A stretch of DNA of 18,572 nucleotides from CAWCLK01 sp963796225 (GCA_963796225.1 CAWCLK010000004.1:1-18572); one strand, 5' to 3'. Shown: positions 7,813-13,930, numbered from the stretch's first letter. Numbers and translations: made by a program. The notes: a model not told the origin generated them from the letters alone.

Positions 7813-8598
7813 TCAGGCGGGCACGAGCTCGCCGAGGTCGTCGACGACGACGTCGGCACCGTGCTCCAGCAGGCGGTCGGAGTCCCCCTCGCGATCCACG
7901 CCGATCACGAAGCCGAAGCCGCCGAGGCGTCCCGCCTCGACGCCGACGACGGCGTCCTCCACGACCACGGCACGGCCCGCCGTGGTGCCGAGGCGGCGTG
8001 CGGCCTCGAGGAAGGTGTCGGGAGAGGGTTTGCCGGGCAGGTTGAGCTCGTCGGCGACCAGCCCGTCGACCCGATCGTCGAACAGGTCGGCCAGGTCGGC
8101 GGCGGCCAGGACGGGACCGGCGTTCCTGGACGACGACACGACTGCGGTCTTCAGGCCGGCGTCACGGACGTGCCGGACGAACCGGATCGACCCCTCGAAG
8201 GACGTCACGCCCTCCTCCTCGATCAGGCGCAGGACCAGCTCGTTCTTGCGCGTCCCGAGCCCGTGGATGGTGTCCGCCGTGGGCGCGTCCCCGGCCTCAC
8301 CCTCGGGCAGCACGATCCGGCGCGACTCGAGGAAGCTGGCCACACCCTCGAAGCGCGGCTTGCCGTCGACGAACTGCAGGTAGTCGGGGTCGATGCGGAA
8401 GGGCGTGAAGGGGTGGCCGTGCTCGCGGCTCCAGCGCTTCAGGAACTCGTCGAACATGTCCTTCCATGCGGCGGCGTGCAGCGACGCGGTGTCGGTCAGC
8501 ACACCGTCGAGGTCGAACAGCACGGCGTCGTAGCGGGTCAGGTCCAGATCGGTCACGAATTGGCTCACGGTCCGGTGGGCATCCAGCACCGTAACCAA
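7813..8598 (-). CDS. pgmB: Beta-phosphoglucomutase (HAD superfamily)
   Basis: This 261-residue HAD phosphatase-fold enzyme interconverts beta-glucose 1-phosphate and glucose 6-phosphate. HAD motif I is VLFDLDGVLTDT, with nucleophile Asp29 and acid/base Asp31. The helical cap follows, including HAAAWKDMFDEF and the VDGKPRFEGV substrate loop. Motif II is VVSSSRNAG, the Lys of motif III is in GKPSPDTF, and the metal-binding motif IV is VVEDAVVGVEAG. The length and the VDGKPRFEG loop favour beta-PGM over a plain phosphatase. The longest frame starts at TTG (8596-8598) without a good ribosome site; the in-frame GTG codons within the next 16 residues are alternatives that keep motif I intact. It lies directly upstream of the GH65 gene and 47 bases after the LAATG protein gene. 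Confidence 0.9.
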   Translation of the reverse strand: MVTVLDAHRTVSQFVTDLDLTRYDAVLFDLDGVLTDTASLHAAAWKDMFDEFLKRWSREHGHPFTPFRIDPDYLQFVDGKPRFEGVASFLESRRIVLPEGEAGDAPTADTIHGLGTRKNELVLRLIEEEGVTSFEGSIRFVRHVRDAGLKTAVVSSSRNAGPVLAAADLADLFDDRVDGLVADELNLPGKPSPDTFLEAARRLGTTAGRAVVVEDAVVGVEAGRLGGFGFVIGVDREGDSDRLLEHGADVVVDDLGELVPA

Positions 8599-8645
8599 GC
8601 GTCACGGGGTGTCGCCGGCCGTCCGTCCGCGGACCTCGCGTCCGG

Positions 8646-9317
8646 TCAGGTGCGGGAGGTGGGGCGTCGCGCCGTGGCGGGCGCAGCGGCCAGCAGCACG
8701 GTGCCGAGCAGGCCGCATACCAGTGCCAGGAGCAGAAGGGTCGGGGCGTCCTCGGGTCCGGTCGCGGCGAGCTCGGCCGGGGCGGCGTCGGCCTGGTCCT
8801 GGACCTGCGGGGCCGCTGGGGCGGCTGGGGCCTCGGCGGGCTGCTCGAACTGGACCCCGAGCACCTCGACCGGGTCCACCGTGAAGGTGACGTGGGTCGG
8901 GGCGGTGCGCCGGACCTGCACGTTCAGGCTGGTGGGCCCCGCCGGGGCGTAGCCGTCCGGGGCCGCGAGCAGGGTCGCGGCGACCTCGCCGCAGGTGGAC
9001 TCGACCGAGCCGGAGCCGCGCAGCTGCTCGCCCGCGACCGCCAGCATCGCCCCGTCCACCGCCGCCCCGTCGAGGTCGACCACGGAGGCCGTGACGGTGC
9101 CGCGGCACTCGATGTCGTCGGAGTCGCCGATGCCGACCTCGTCCGGGCCGGTCTCGTCCGGGCCGGTCTCGGCCGACTGCGCCGGGTCGCGTTCGACCGA
9201 GGACGCCTCGCCCACGCCCGACGTGTCGGAGGCACCCTCGGGGCCCTCCTGCGCGAAGGCGGCCGATGGCAGGCACAGCAGCAGCCCCACCGCGGCGGCG
9301 ACGAGTCCTCGACGCAT
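8646..9317 (-). CDS. Secreted protein with LAATG sortase (class E-like) sorting signal
   Basis: This 223-residue protein starts at ATG 9315-9317, with AAGGA about 12 bases upstream. Residues 1-22 are a signal peptide (MRRGLV, hydrophobic core, probable cut after AFA). The linker at 23-68 is acidic and low-complexity and includes TGPDETGPDE, encoded by a tandem 15-bp repeat (9139-9168). Residues 69-155 look like a small beta domain with two cysteines (Cys71, Cys109) that could form a disulfide. A Pro/Ala stalk (160-181) follows. LAATG (183-187), a hydrophobic stretch (193-211) and a basic tail (RRPTSR) make a complete cell-wall sorting signal. LAxTG is the motif used by class E sortases of high-GC actinobacteria (established knowledge). 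The function of the domain is unknown. No sortase gene is in the window. Confidence 0.75.
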   Translation of the reverse strand: MRRGLVAAAVGLLLCLPSAAFAQEGPEGASDTSGVGEASSVERDPAQSAETGPDETGPDEVGIGDSDDIECRGTVTASVVDLDGAAVDGAMLAVAGEQLRGSGSVESTCGEVAATLLAAPDGYAPAGPTSLNVQVRRTAPTHVTFTVDPVEVLGVQFEQPAEAPAAPAAPQVQDQADAAPAELAATGPEDAPTLLLLALVCGLLGTVLLAAAPATARRPTSRT

Positions 9318-9488
9318 GGTTCCCGAGTCCTTGTGGTCGACCCACCCCCTCGCGACCGGATGGTCGTCACGGGGCGGGCTCGCCACTGGCTCCCCTCGGC
9401 GGGTGGGGCGCGGGGCCCCAGGCGACCGGATGGCCCGGCCGAGGTTCACAGCCTCCCGGGGTTCGGCTCGCGCCTCACCCGAGGTGGA

Positions 9489-9521
9489 CTCACGACTGGT
9501 AGTCGTGAAACTACGGATAGT
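9489..9521. promoter_or_regulatory. Three overlapping inverted repeats
   Basis: TCACGACT-GGT-AGTCGTGA (9489-9507) is perfect over 8-bp arms. GTAGT-N6-ACTAC (9498-9513) overlaps it and excludes it as a hairpin. AACTA-CGGA-TAGTT (9508-9521) follows immediately. The cluster lies about 170-200 bases upstream of the LAATG protein start. It could be a multi-site operator or alternative RNA hairpins in a leader; the sequence does not decide between them. Confidence 0.45.
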
Positions 9522-9603
9522 TCTACGTGCTCGGCACCGACGACGCAATGGTCCTCGATGACCAGTCCGAGTCTAGCCCACCCGCCTCCATTTGAACAGG
9601 AGC

Positions 9604-9645
9604 AACATCCACAACATCCACAACATCACCCACAGCTGTGGACAG
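9604..9645. repeat. 9-bp tandem repeats and palindrome with DnaA-box-like words
   Basis: AACATCCAC occurs twice in tandem (9604-9621), followed by the related AACATCACC (9622-9630). A perfect palindrome, CCACAGCTGTGG (9630-9641), comes next. The word TGTGGACAG (9637-9645) differs by one base from the inverse of the actinobacterial DnaA box TTGTCCACA. The two ACATCCACA words (9605-9613, 9614-9622) match TTATCCACA at 7 of 9 positions. No origin genes (dnaA, dnaN) are nearby, so a DnaA-binding regulatory or titration site is the most that can be suggested. Confidence 0.4.
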
Positions 9646-9700
9646 CCGTGCGCCGCTCATGCACAGGCCCACCGCGCATGAGCGCCTCGCGAGCGACGCC

Positions 9701-10273
9701 TCAGGCCGGGTTCACGAAGTTGAGGTGGCTGCGCGAGGCGGTGGGACCGCGCTGGCCCTGGTACTTCGACCCCGTGGCCTTCGAGCCGTAGGGGTGCTCG
9801 GAGGCCTGGTCGAGCTGGAAGAAGGCGAACTGCCCGATCTTCATCCCGGGGTACATCTTGATCGGCAGCGTCGCCACGTTGGACAGCTCGAGGGTCACGT
9901 AGCCGTCGAACCCGCAGTCGATGAAGCCCGCGGTCGAGTGGATGAGCAGGCCGAGGCGCCCCAACGACGACTTGCCCTCCAACCGGGCGACCACGTCGTC
10001 GGGCAGCGCGATCCGTTCGAGCGTGGCACCGAGGACGAACTCGCCCGGGTGCAGCACGAAGGCCTCGTCCTCGTCGACCTCGACCAGCTCGGTGAGCTCG
10101 GGCTGCTCCTCGCGCACGTCGATGTAGGGGTACTTGTGGTTGGCGAAGACGCGGAACTGGCTGTCCAACCGCACGTCCACCGAGGACGGCTGGATCGCCC
10201 CGTCGGCCAGCGGGTCGATGGTGATCCGACCGCTGTCGAGGGCGGCACGGATGGTGCGGTCCGACAGGATCAC
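9701..10273 (-). CDS. dcd: dCTP deaminase, probably the bifunctional dUMP-forming type
   Basis: This 190-residue protein deaminates dCTP and, in the bifunctional actinobacterial form, also removes pyrophosphate to give dUMP for thymidylate synthesis. It has the same length as the M. tuberculosis Dcd-Dut enzyme. Visible motifs are the start MILSDRTIRAAL, IQPSSVDVRLDSQFRVF (28-43), RLEGKSSLGRLGL (98-109; Ser102, Arg106), HSTAGFIDCGFDGYVTLELSN with catalytic Glu129 and Ala115, and the C-terminal nucleotide-closing segment YQGQRGPTASR (171-181). It works as a trimer in the cytoplasm. The start is GTG 10271-10273, preceded by GAGGG. It is divergent from tRNA-Gly. Its long antisense frame is a shadow. 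Confidence 0.96.
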   Translation of the reverse strand: MILSDRTIRAALDSGRITIDPLADGAIQPSSVDVRLDSQFRVFANHKYPYIDVREEQPELTELVEVDEDEAFVLHPGEFVLGATLERIALPDDVVARLEGKSSLGRLGLLIHSTAGFIDCGFDGYVTLELSNVATLPIKMYPGMKIGQFAFFQLDQASEHPYGSKATGSKYQGQRGPTASRSHLNFVNPA

Positions 10274-10374
10274 GGGCGGCCCTCACGGCGTCGGGGACGG
10301 GCCCGAGCGTAGGCCGGGCGTCGCCCAGGCCGACGTTGGTCCCCGGCCGAGCGCGTCGGTAGGCTCCCGCCCCT

Positions 10375-10446
<72 letters not shown>

Positions 10447-10499
10447 CCGAACGCATCGTCCCTGCTCAGAGGCCGGTTTCTCGATCCGGCGTCCGCAGC

Positions 10500-10737
10500 G
10501 GACAGGCCCTCGGCCTCCCAGACGAGGTCGCCGAAGCGCTGGGCCGCCTCGGGCTGCATGCCCGGCATCACGTGCGCATAGGTGTCCAGCGTGAAGGCGA
10601 CCGAGCTGTGACCGAGCCGCTCGGAGACCACCTTGGGATTGACGCCCGCCTGCAGGAGCAGCGTCGCGTGGGTGTGGCGCAGGTCGTGGAACCGGATCCG
10701 CCGCAGTCCGGTCCAGCGCACGGCGCGGTCGAAGGCA
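10500..10737 (-). pseudogene. C-terminal remnant of a tRNA-targeting tyrosine integrase
   Basis: Only the last part of the catalytic domain survives. AFDRAVRWTGLRRIRFHDLRHTHATLLL carries the H-x-x-R box (HDLRH). It is followed by NPKVVSERLGHSSVAFTLDTYAHVMP, with the second active-site His (GHSS) and the nucleophile Tyr (DTYAHV). The reading frame closes at a TGA just upstream of the recognisable part (around 10765 on the minus strand), and about 280 or more N-terminal residues are missing. Downstream no stop occurs before the frame enters the tRNA gene, so the original C-terminus cannot be fixed. Phage and ICE integrases commonly sit with their 3' end at the tRNA they target (family knowledge). 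At about 10738 the sequence switches to an unrelated opposite-strand coding tail, which marks a deletion junction. Confidence 0.85.
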
Positions 10738-10741
10738 CCCC

Positions 10742-10798
10742 GGTGACGAGGTCTTCGAGGAGATCATCGGAAGTCGGCCAGCCTCCCGCGCCTCCTGA
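10742..10798 (+). pseudogene. Possible antitoxin C-terminal tail
   Basis: Reading GGT at 10742 onward gives GDEVFEEIIGSRPASRAS and a TGA (10796-10798), three bases before the GTG of the RelE/ParE-type toxin gene. Antitoxin genes normally sit directly upstream of such toxins. The acidic helix-like tail fits the toxin-neutralising end of an antitoxin, and its DNA-binding N-terminus would have been lost at the junction near 10738. The segment is too short to assign a family. Confidence 0.3.
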
Positions 10799-10801
10799 GC
10801 G

Positions 10802-11094
10802 GTGGCGGACGTCGAGATCTCGGGCCCTGCCCGACAAGACCTGCGCGAGATCCACCACTGGATCGCCCAGGACGATCCCGTTGCCGCCGACCGGGTTCTG
10901 TCGGACCTTCGCGACGCCGCCACCCGCCTGGCGGAAATGCCGGGCCTCGGCCACGTGCGAGATGACCTCGCAGACGAGACGCTCCGGCCTGGACGGTCCA
11001 CCGGTACGTGGTGATCTATCAGCCCGACCGCGTCCCGTTGCTGATCGTGCGAGTCCTCAGCGGCTACCGGGACATCGGATCCATCTTCACGTGA
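10802..11094 (+). pseudogene. RelE/ParE-family toxin, frameshifted
   Basis: From GTG 10802 the frame gives MADVEISGPARQDLREIHHWIAQDDPVAADRVLSDLRDAATRLAEMPGLGHVRDDLADETLR. This is the N-terminal two-thirds of a ParE-type toxin (strand, two helices, then the GxxR/D turn). It then runs into a wrong-frame TGA at 11012-11014. Moving by one base near 10990-10995 restores the rest: WTVHRYVVIYQPDRVPLLIVRVL, then SGYRDIGSIFT and TGA 11092-11094. That is the expected beta-sheet core and C-terminus, so a single base has been lost. The intact length would be about 97 residues, normal for ParE. It is either inactive or a base-calling error. The bases at the shift are not a slippery sequence. Confidence 0.8.
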
Positions 11095-11183
11095 GCCGCT
11101 GTGGCTCCGGCTGCTTGGTATCGCCCGCGGCAACGCGCGTCACCACGCAGACGGGTTCGGCAGCGGTTTCCGATCGGGCGGAA

Positions 11184-11206
11184 CAAGCGCTCATACGCTT
11201 GCCGGG
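11184..11206 (+). promoter_or_regulatory. Probable promoter/operator of the zinc-ribbon gene
   Basis: CAAGCG-N6-CGCTTG (11184-11201) is a perfect 6-bp inverted repeat. Inside it TACGCT (11194-11199) fits the TAnnnT -10 box, placing a transcript start near 11206, just before the GGGAGGAG ribosome site and ATG 11225. The overlap of repeat and -10 box suggests repression. Confidence 0.4.
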
Positions 11207-11224
11207 GGTCGCGGGAGGAGCGAG

Positions 11225-11443
11225 ATGATGGGCTTACCCGAACGTTGCCCGCAGTGCGGTGGCGGTCTCGAGTCTGGCCGCGTGGTCGGGCAAGGCGTGT
11301 ACCTCAACTGGATCCCAGAGGGTGAGCGCGTCGGGTGGGTCACGATCGGCAAGGAGCATGTCGCCACGGGCTCGCTCGTCCGTGGCCCCGAACTCGCTTC
11401 TGTGCGATGTCGAGCATGCAGACTCGGGTTCTTCCAGACCTGA
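11225..11443 (+). CDS. Small zinc-ribbon protein (DUF6487-like)
   Basis: This is a 72-residue protein with two Cys pairs, CPQC (8-11) and CRAC (63-66), which would bind one zinc ion. The first pair is followed by GGGLESGRVVGQGVYLNWIPEGE. The pattern of CPxCG, then a G-x-[LV] strand and a W-x-PE segment, resembles the small DUF6487/PF20097 zinc-ribbon family (from memory, not searched). The function of that family is unknown. GGGAGGAG about 6 bases upstream supports the ATG at 11225; a second ATG follows directly. It lies between the broken RelE/ParE toxin and the Phd/YefM-RelE pair and has no obvious partner gene. Confidence 0.75.
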   Translation: MMGLPERCPQCGGGLESGRVVGQGVYLNWIPEGERVGWVTIGKEHVATGSLVRGPELASVRCRACRLGFFQT

Positions 11444-11554
11444 GGCACCTCGCGGGCTGAGGGGGGGTTGGAATGATCGGTATCGCCGCGATAGGAGGCC
11501 TCGCTGTAACGGCTGCGGTTTCCGCTCGCCGATGCGCGTCCGCGGACGCGGACG

Positions 11555-11818
11555 TCACTGGCGCGGATCTGTCTCGTACGCCTGGCCTCGGTGGCGGATC
11601 GCAACGACTCGGACCGTCTTGGCATCTCGCCGTTCGTAGATGATGCGGTAGGCCCCGACCCGGTACGACCACAGCCCGGACAGTCGGCCACGTAGCTCGT
11701 AGCCGGCCTCGGGATCGCGCTCCAGCTCGCCCAGTGCGTCGAGCACGGCGTCGGCACGCAGGAAGTCCAGCTCGGTCAGGGCGTCACGTGCCGAGCGGGC
11801 CAGGAAGACCCGAGCCAC
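11555..11818 (-). CDS. RelE/ParE-family toxin (partner of the Phd/YefM antitoxin)
   Basis: The 87-residue toxin starts at GTG 11816-11818, and its first base is the last base of the antitoxin stop (TAGTG), so the two are translationally coupled. The RelE fold is visible: strand ARVFLARSARDAL, two helices (DFLRADAVLDALGELERDP), the turn GYELRGRLSGLWSYRVGAYRIIYERR, and the last strand VRVVAIRHRGQAYE. Arg and Tyr residues in the SYRVGAYRIIY and RHRGQAYE segments are where RelE toxins hold residues for cutting mRNA on the ribosome (family knowledge). A ParE-type gyrase poison cannot be excluded, but pairing with a Phd/YefM antitoxin favours an mRNA interferase. It appears intact. Confidence 0.88.
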   Translation of the reverse strand: MARVFLARSARDALTELDFLRADAVLDALGELERDPEAGYELRGRLSGLWSYRVGAYRIIYERRDAKTVRVVAIRHRGQAYETDPRQ

Positions 11819-12099
11819 TACGCCTGCTCGCGGTTGGCCATCTCCTGGCGGACCTCATCGAGGGCGACCTCGTCACCGGCAGCCAGGTCGTCCAGCCCCC
11901 GACGAATCGCGGCGAGCGTGTCGTCGTCGGAGAGGATCTCGGCGGTCTCCTCGAGTGCCTCGTACTCGTTGATCGGGATGACGACGGCGGACGGGCGCCC
12001 GTGACGGGTGATGGTCACATGCTCACGACGGTCCGCCACCTCGTCGAGCAGGTCAGCGAGGTGGCTGCGGAACTCTCGGACAGGCACAGTCTTGGGCAT
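11818..12099 (-). CDS. Phd/YefM-family antitoxin
   Basis: This 93-residue antitoxin represses its operon and neutralises the downstream toxin. The N-terminal DNA-binding domain reads KTVPVREFRSHLADLLDEVADRREHVTITRHGRPSAVVIPINEYEALE (about 3-50). That is the typical Phd/YefM pattern of strand, helix, ITRxGRPxAVLxPxxEYEAL. The acidic helical tail (51-93) is the toxin-binding part. The start is placed at ATG 12097-12099; an in-frame ATG at 12114 would add five residues but would swallow the operator-like repeats at 12108-12125. Neither has a good Shine-Dalgarno. The gene order (antitoxin first) and the 1-base overlap with the toxin fit a type II module. Confidence 0.9.
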   Translation of the reverse strand: MPKTVPVREFRSHLADLLDEVADRREHVTITRHGRPSAVVIPINEYEALEETAEILSDDDTLAAIRRGLDDLAAGDEVALDEVRQEMANREQA

Positions 12100-12107
12100 G
12101 AGAGAAG

Positions 12108-12125
12108 TGTACATGATTGCGTACG
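12108..12125. promoter_or_regulatory. YefM-like double operator
   Basis: TGTACA (12108-12113) and CGTACG (12120-12125) are two hexameric palindromes with GTAC cores whose centres are exactly 12 bp apart, just upstream of the antitoxin start. The E. coli yefM-yoeB operator likewise uses TGTACA-core palindromes with 12-bp centre spacing (recalled knowledge). Autorepression by the antitoxin-toxin complex is the likely role. Confidence 0.55.
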
Positions 12126-12241
12126 CATCGGCTGGTGCGCTACGGACCGGGAGCGTTCCAGATCGCCTGTCGCGGACGGGCCGCTGTAAGGGTGAGGACC
12201 GGCGGCTCCCGCATGCCCGCCTCGCGGCGGTGGACAGATCC

Positions 12242-12255
12242 TGCATCGTGATGCA
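12242..12255. promoter_or_regulatory. Palindrome upstream of RHH-doc
   Basis: TGCATC-GT-GATGCA has perfect 6-bp arms and ends 27 bases before the antitoxin ATG. Further TGCA words follow at 12252 and near 12266. Ribbon-helix-helix antitoxins bind such short repeats in their own promoters, so autoregulation is likely (inference). Confidence 0.45.
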
Positions 12256-12282
12256 CAATGAACAATGCAGAGGAGGCTCGAC

Positions 12283-12492
12283 ATGCCCAAGGGGTTCACC
12301 GTCCGTCTCGACGACGACCAGGCCGCCGAGCTCGAAGCGATCGCCAAGGTCGACGGGGTCTCGGTCGCCGAGGAGATCCGTCAGGCCATCACGGTCCAGA
12401 TCGCCGAGCGGCGCAAGGACAAGGAGTTCCGTGCCCGGCTGCGCCAGTCGATCCAGGACAACCAGAAGGTGCTCGAGCGTCTGGCCCGGTAA
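12283..12492 (+). CDS. Ribbon-helix-helix (CopG/Arc-type) antitoxin of Doc
   Basis: This is a 69-residue protein. The start at ATG 12283 is fixed by AGGAGG at 12271-12276, six bases upstream; a longer in-frame ATG at 12265 would overlap that site. The N-terminal ribbon GFTVRLDDDQAAEL and the helices AIAKVDGVSVAEEIRQAITVQI make a standard RHH DNA-binding fold. The basic and polar tail (RKDKEFRARLRQSIQDNQKVLERLAR) is the likely toxin-binding helix. The stop TAA (12490-12492) is immediately followed by the GTG of doc, so the two are coupled. RHH antitoxins, as well as Phd types, are found with Doc toxins. Confidence 0.88.
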   Translation: MPKGFTVRLDDDQAAELEAIAKVDGVSVAEEIRQAITVQIAERRKDKEFRARLRQSIQDNQKVLERLAR

Positions 12493-12894
12493 GTGGACTG
12501 GGAGTACCTGGACCTGGCCGACTTCCTGCTGATCGCCGAGGCCGTGCTCGACATCCCGGCCGAGGATCTCGCGCGCGCCGGTCGGCTGGATCTGGCCGAC
12601 TCCGCCCTGCACGCCCCAGCGGCCGCGTTCGGTGGCGTGGAGTTCTACCCGAACCTGGCTCGCAAGACCGCGGTGCTTGCCTCGCGGCTGATCCGCAACC
12701 ATCCCCTGCCGGATGGCAACAAACGGGTCGGCTACCTGTGCGCACTCGAGTTCGTCGCCCGCAACGGCGGCACGTGGACCTACCCGCCCGACGACCCGGA
12801 GGGTGACGAGACCGTCGCCATCATCGAAGGCGTCGCCGCTGGCGAGGTGGACGAGGACGAGCTCGCCGACTGGATCAGCCACCGGCTGGCGTGA
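12493..12894 (+). CDS. doc: Doc-type Fic/DOC toxin
   Basis: The 133-residue protein has the compact Doc fold length. The catalytic motif is HPLPDGNKRVGYL: His70, Asp74, Asn76, Lys77, Arg78. It matches the Doc version H-x-[F/L]-x-D-[A/G]-N-K-R, in which Lys replaces the Fic glycine. Doc phosphorylates elongation factor EF-Tu and halts translation, whereas Fic proteins transfer AMP (family knowledge). Additional conserved features are the N-terminal YLDLADFLLIAEAVL and FYPNLARKTAVLASRLIRNH leading into the motif. The GTG start follows the antitoxin stop with no gap. Its stop ends one base before the stop of the convergent recombinase gene. Confidence 0.93.
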   Translation: MDWEYLDLADFLLIAEAVLDIPAEDLARAGRLDLADSALHAPAAAFGGVEFYPNLARKTAVLASRLIRNHPLPDGNKRVGYLCALEFVARNGGTWTYPPDDPEGDETVAIIEGVAAGEVDEDELADWISHRLA

Positions 12895-13782
12895 TCATGC
12901 GGCTCCCGACACGTACTGCATGACGGTGTAGGAGGCGTGCCGGTCCAGCGAGTGGCGGGCCCGGTCGTAGCGGATCGTGGTCCGCGGATCGGCGTGGCGG
13001 GCGAACTCCTGCACGTCTCGCAGCGACACCCCGGCGTTGAGCGCCGCGGTGATGGCCGAGTGCCGCAGTGAGTGCGGGGTGATGTGCTTGCCACACCCGA
13101 TGCGGCGGGCCAGCCGTGCCACGATCCGGGCGGCGGCCGGCCGGTTCATCCGGGTGCCCGCGCGGGTGAGCAGCAGTGGCCCGGTAGTGCGTCCGGCAAC
13201 GACCGGATCAATCGCCGCGACCGTGCGGGGTGGCAGCGGGATCACGGCGGGCTTGTCGCCCTTGCCCACGATGGCCAGGGTGTGGTGCCAGCGGTCCTCG
13301 GCCAGGTCGTCGACGTCCGCCCCGCACGCTTCGCCGACGCGAAGCCCGTTGATCGCCAGCAGGCACGCCAGCGCATACACGTGGCCGCCCTCGGCCTCCG
13401 CGGCGTCGAGCCAGTCCTTCAGTTCGGTGCGTGACAGGGCCGCACGGGGCGAGTCCGACGGGCGCCGTGGGCGGCGGACGTTGCCGGCCGGATTGCCCAT
13501 GACCAGTCCCTCGTCGAGCGCCCACCGGTAGAACCCGGTGATGGTCGCCAGCCGCCGGTTGACCGTGGCCGGCGCCAGCCCTTGAGCCTCGAGCTGGCGG
13601 GCGTAGCCCTCAATGTCGGCCCGGCGGACCTCGAACAGCCCGCGCGACTGCCCACAGCAGTGGGCCAGCCACAGCGACAGGTCCGATGCGTAGGCGGCAC
13701 GGGTCGCCGCAGAGGCGTACCCGGCAACGAACTCGTTGACGTGCCGGACCGCATGCGTGCGGTCATCGGTGGAGGGGTTCAT
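12895..13782 (-). CDS. Tyrosine recombinase / integrase (XerC/D-like), intact
   Basis: The 295-residue protein contains an N-terminal SAM-like core-binding domain (about 10-105, NEFVAGYASAATRAAYASDLSLWL) and a complete catalytic domain. The active-site residues are Arg148 (NGLRVGEA), Lys174/177 (VGKGDKPA), His237 and Arg240 (HSLRHS), His263 (ARHADPRTT) and Tyr272 (IRYDRAR). It cuts and rejoins DNA at specific sites. The ATG at 13780-13782 has AAGGA about 9 bases upstream; the frame continues to 13890 without a better start. It is small and lacks an arm-binding domain, more like Xer or integron-type recombinases than large phage integrases. It is unrelated in sequence to the remnant at 10.5 kb, so two recombinases have acted here. 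Confidence 0.93.
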   Translation of the reverse strand: MNPSTDDRTHAVRHVNEFVAGYASAATRAAYASDLSLWLAHCCGQSRGLFEVRRADIEGYARQLEAQGLAPATVNRRLATITGFYRWALDEGLVMGNPAGNVRRPRRPSDSPRAALSRTELKDWLDAAEAEGGHVYALACLLAINGLRVGEACGADVDDLAEDRWHHTLAIVGKGDKPAVIPLPPRTVAAIDPVVAGRTTGPLLLTRAGTRMNRPAAARIVARLARRIGCGKHITPHSLRHSAITAALNAGVSLRDVQEFARHADPRTTIRYDRARHSLDRHASYTVMQYVSGAA

Positions 13783-13915
13783 GGAGGTGTCCTTGGTCGA
13801 CAACCTCCCAGCATCCACCGACGTCAGCCCGCGCGGTATCGCTCTCCACGACGCCGACCATGTAACGATGCACAGCGGCGGATCCAGCATGCAAGCCCAG
13901 GCCGAGCCGGCCGTG

Positions 13916-13930
13916 ATAAGGTTGCCTTAT
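13916..13930 (+). promoter_or_regulatory. Palindrome overlapping the HTH-MNT start codon
   Basis: ATAAGG-TTG-CCTTAT is a perfect 6-bp inverted repeat whose last two bases are the A and T of the ATG at 13929. TAAGGT (13917-13922) fits a TAnnnT -10 box 6 bases before the ATG, which would make a leaderless transcript. Alternatively AAGG (13918-13921) acts as a weak ribosome site. A regulator bound here would block both transcription start and translation. Confidence 0.5.

Larger units (their letters stand above)
9318..9700. other. 383-bp non-coding region upstream of the LAATG gene
   Basis: I see no credible gene in this stretch. It carries stacked inverted repeats at 9489-9521 and a cluster of short tandem repeats with DnaA-box-like words at 9604-9645, listed separately. 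Open frames crossing it show no protein signature and have no ribosome sites. Confidence 0.6.

Noticed and set aside
8625..8634. GTCCGCGGAC palindrome between the LAATG gene and pgmB as a terminator
   Set aside because: It is only 10 bp with no loop and no T-run; such words are common at this GC content.
6919..8952. Plus-strand 677-codon frame opposite GH65 and pgmB
   Set aside because: It is antisense to two clearly recognised genes and lacks any family pattern.
9604..9645. Replication origin
   Set aside because: There is no dnaA/dnaN neighbourhood, no AT-rich unwinding region, and only one near-perfect DnaA-box word.
10985..11000. Programmed frameshift in the ParE-like toxin
   Set aside because: The bases around the shift form no slippery heptamer, and no downstream structure is evident. 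Loss of one base is simpler.
12250..13874. GATGCACA repeated at 12250 and 13867, flanking the recombinase, as possible att sites
   Set aside because: An 8-base match over 1.6 kb is expected by chance, and no longer core extends from it.
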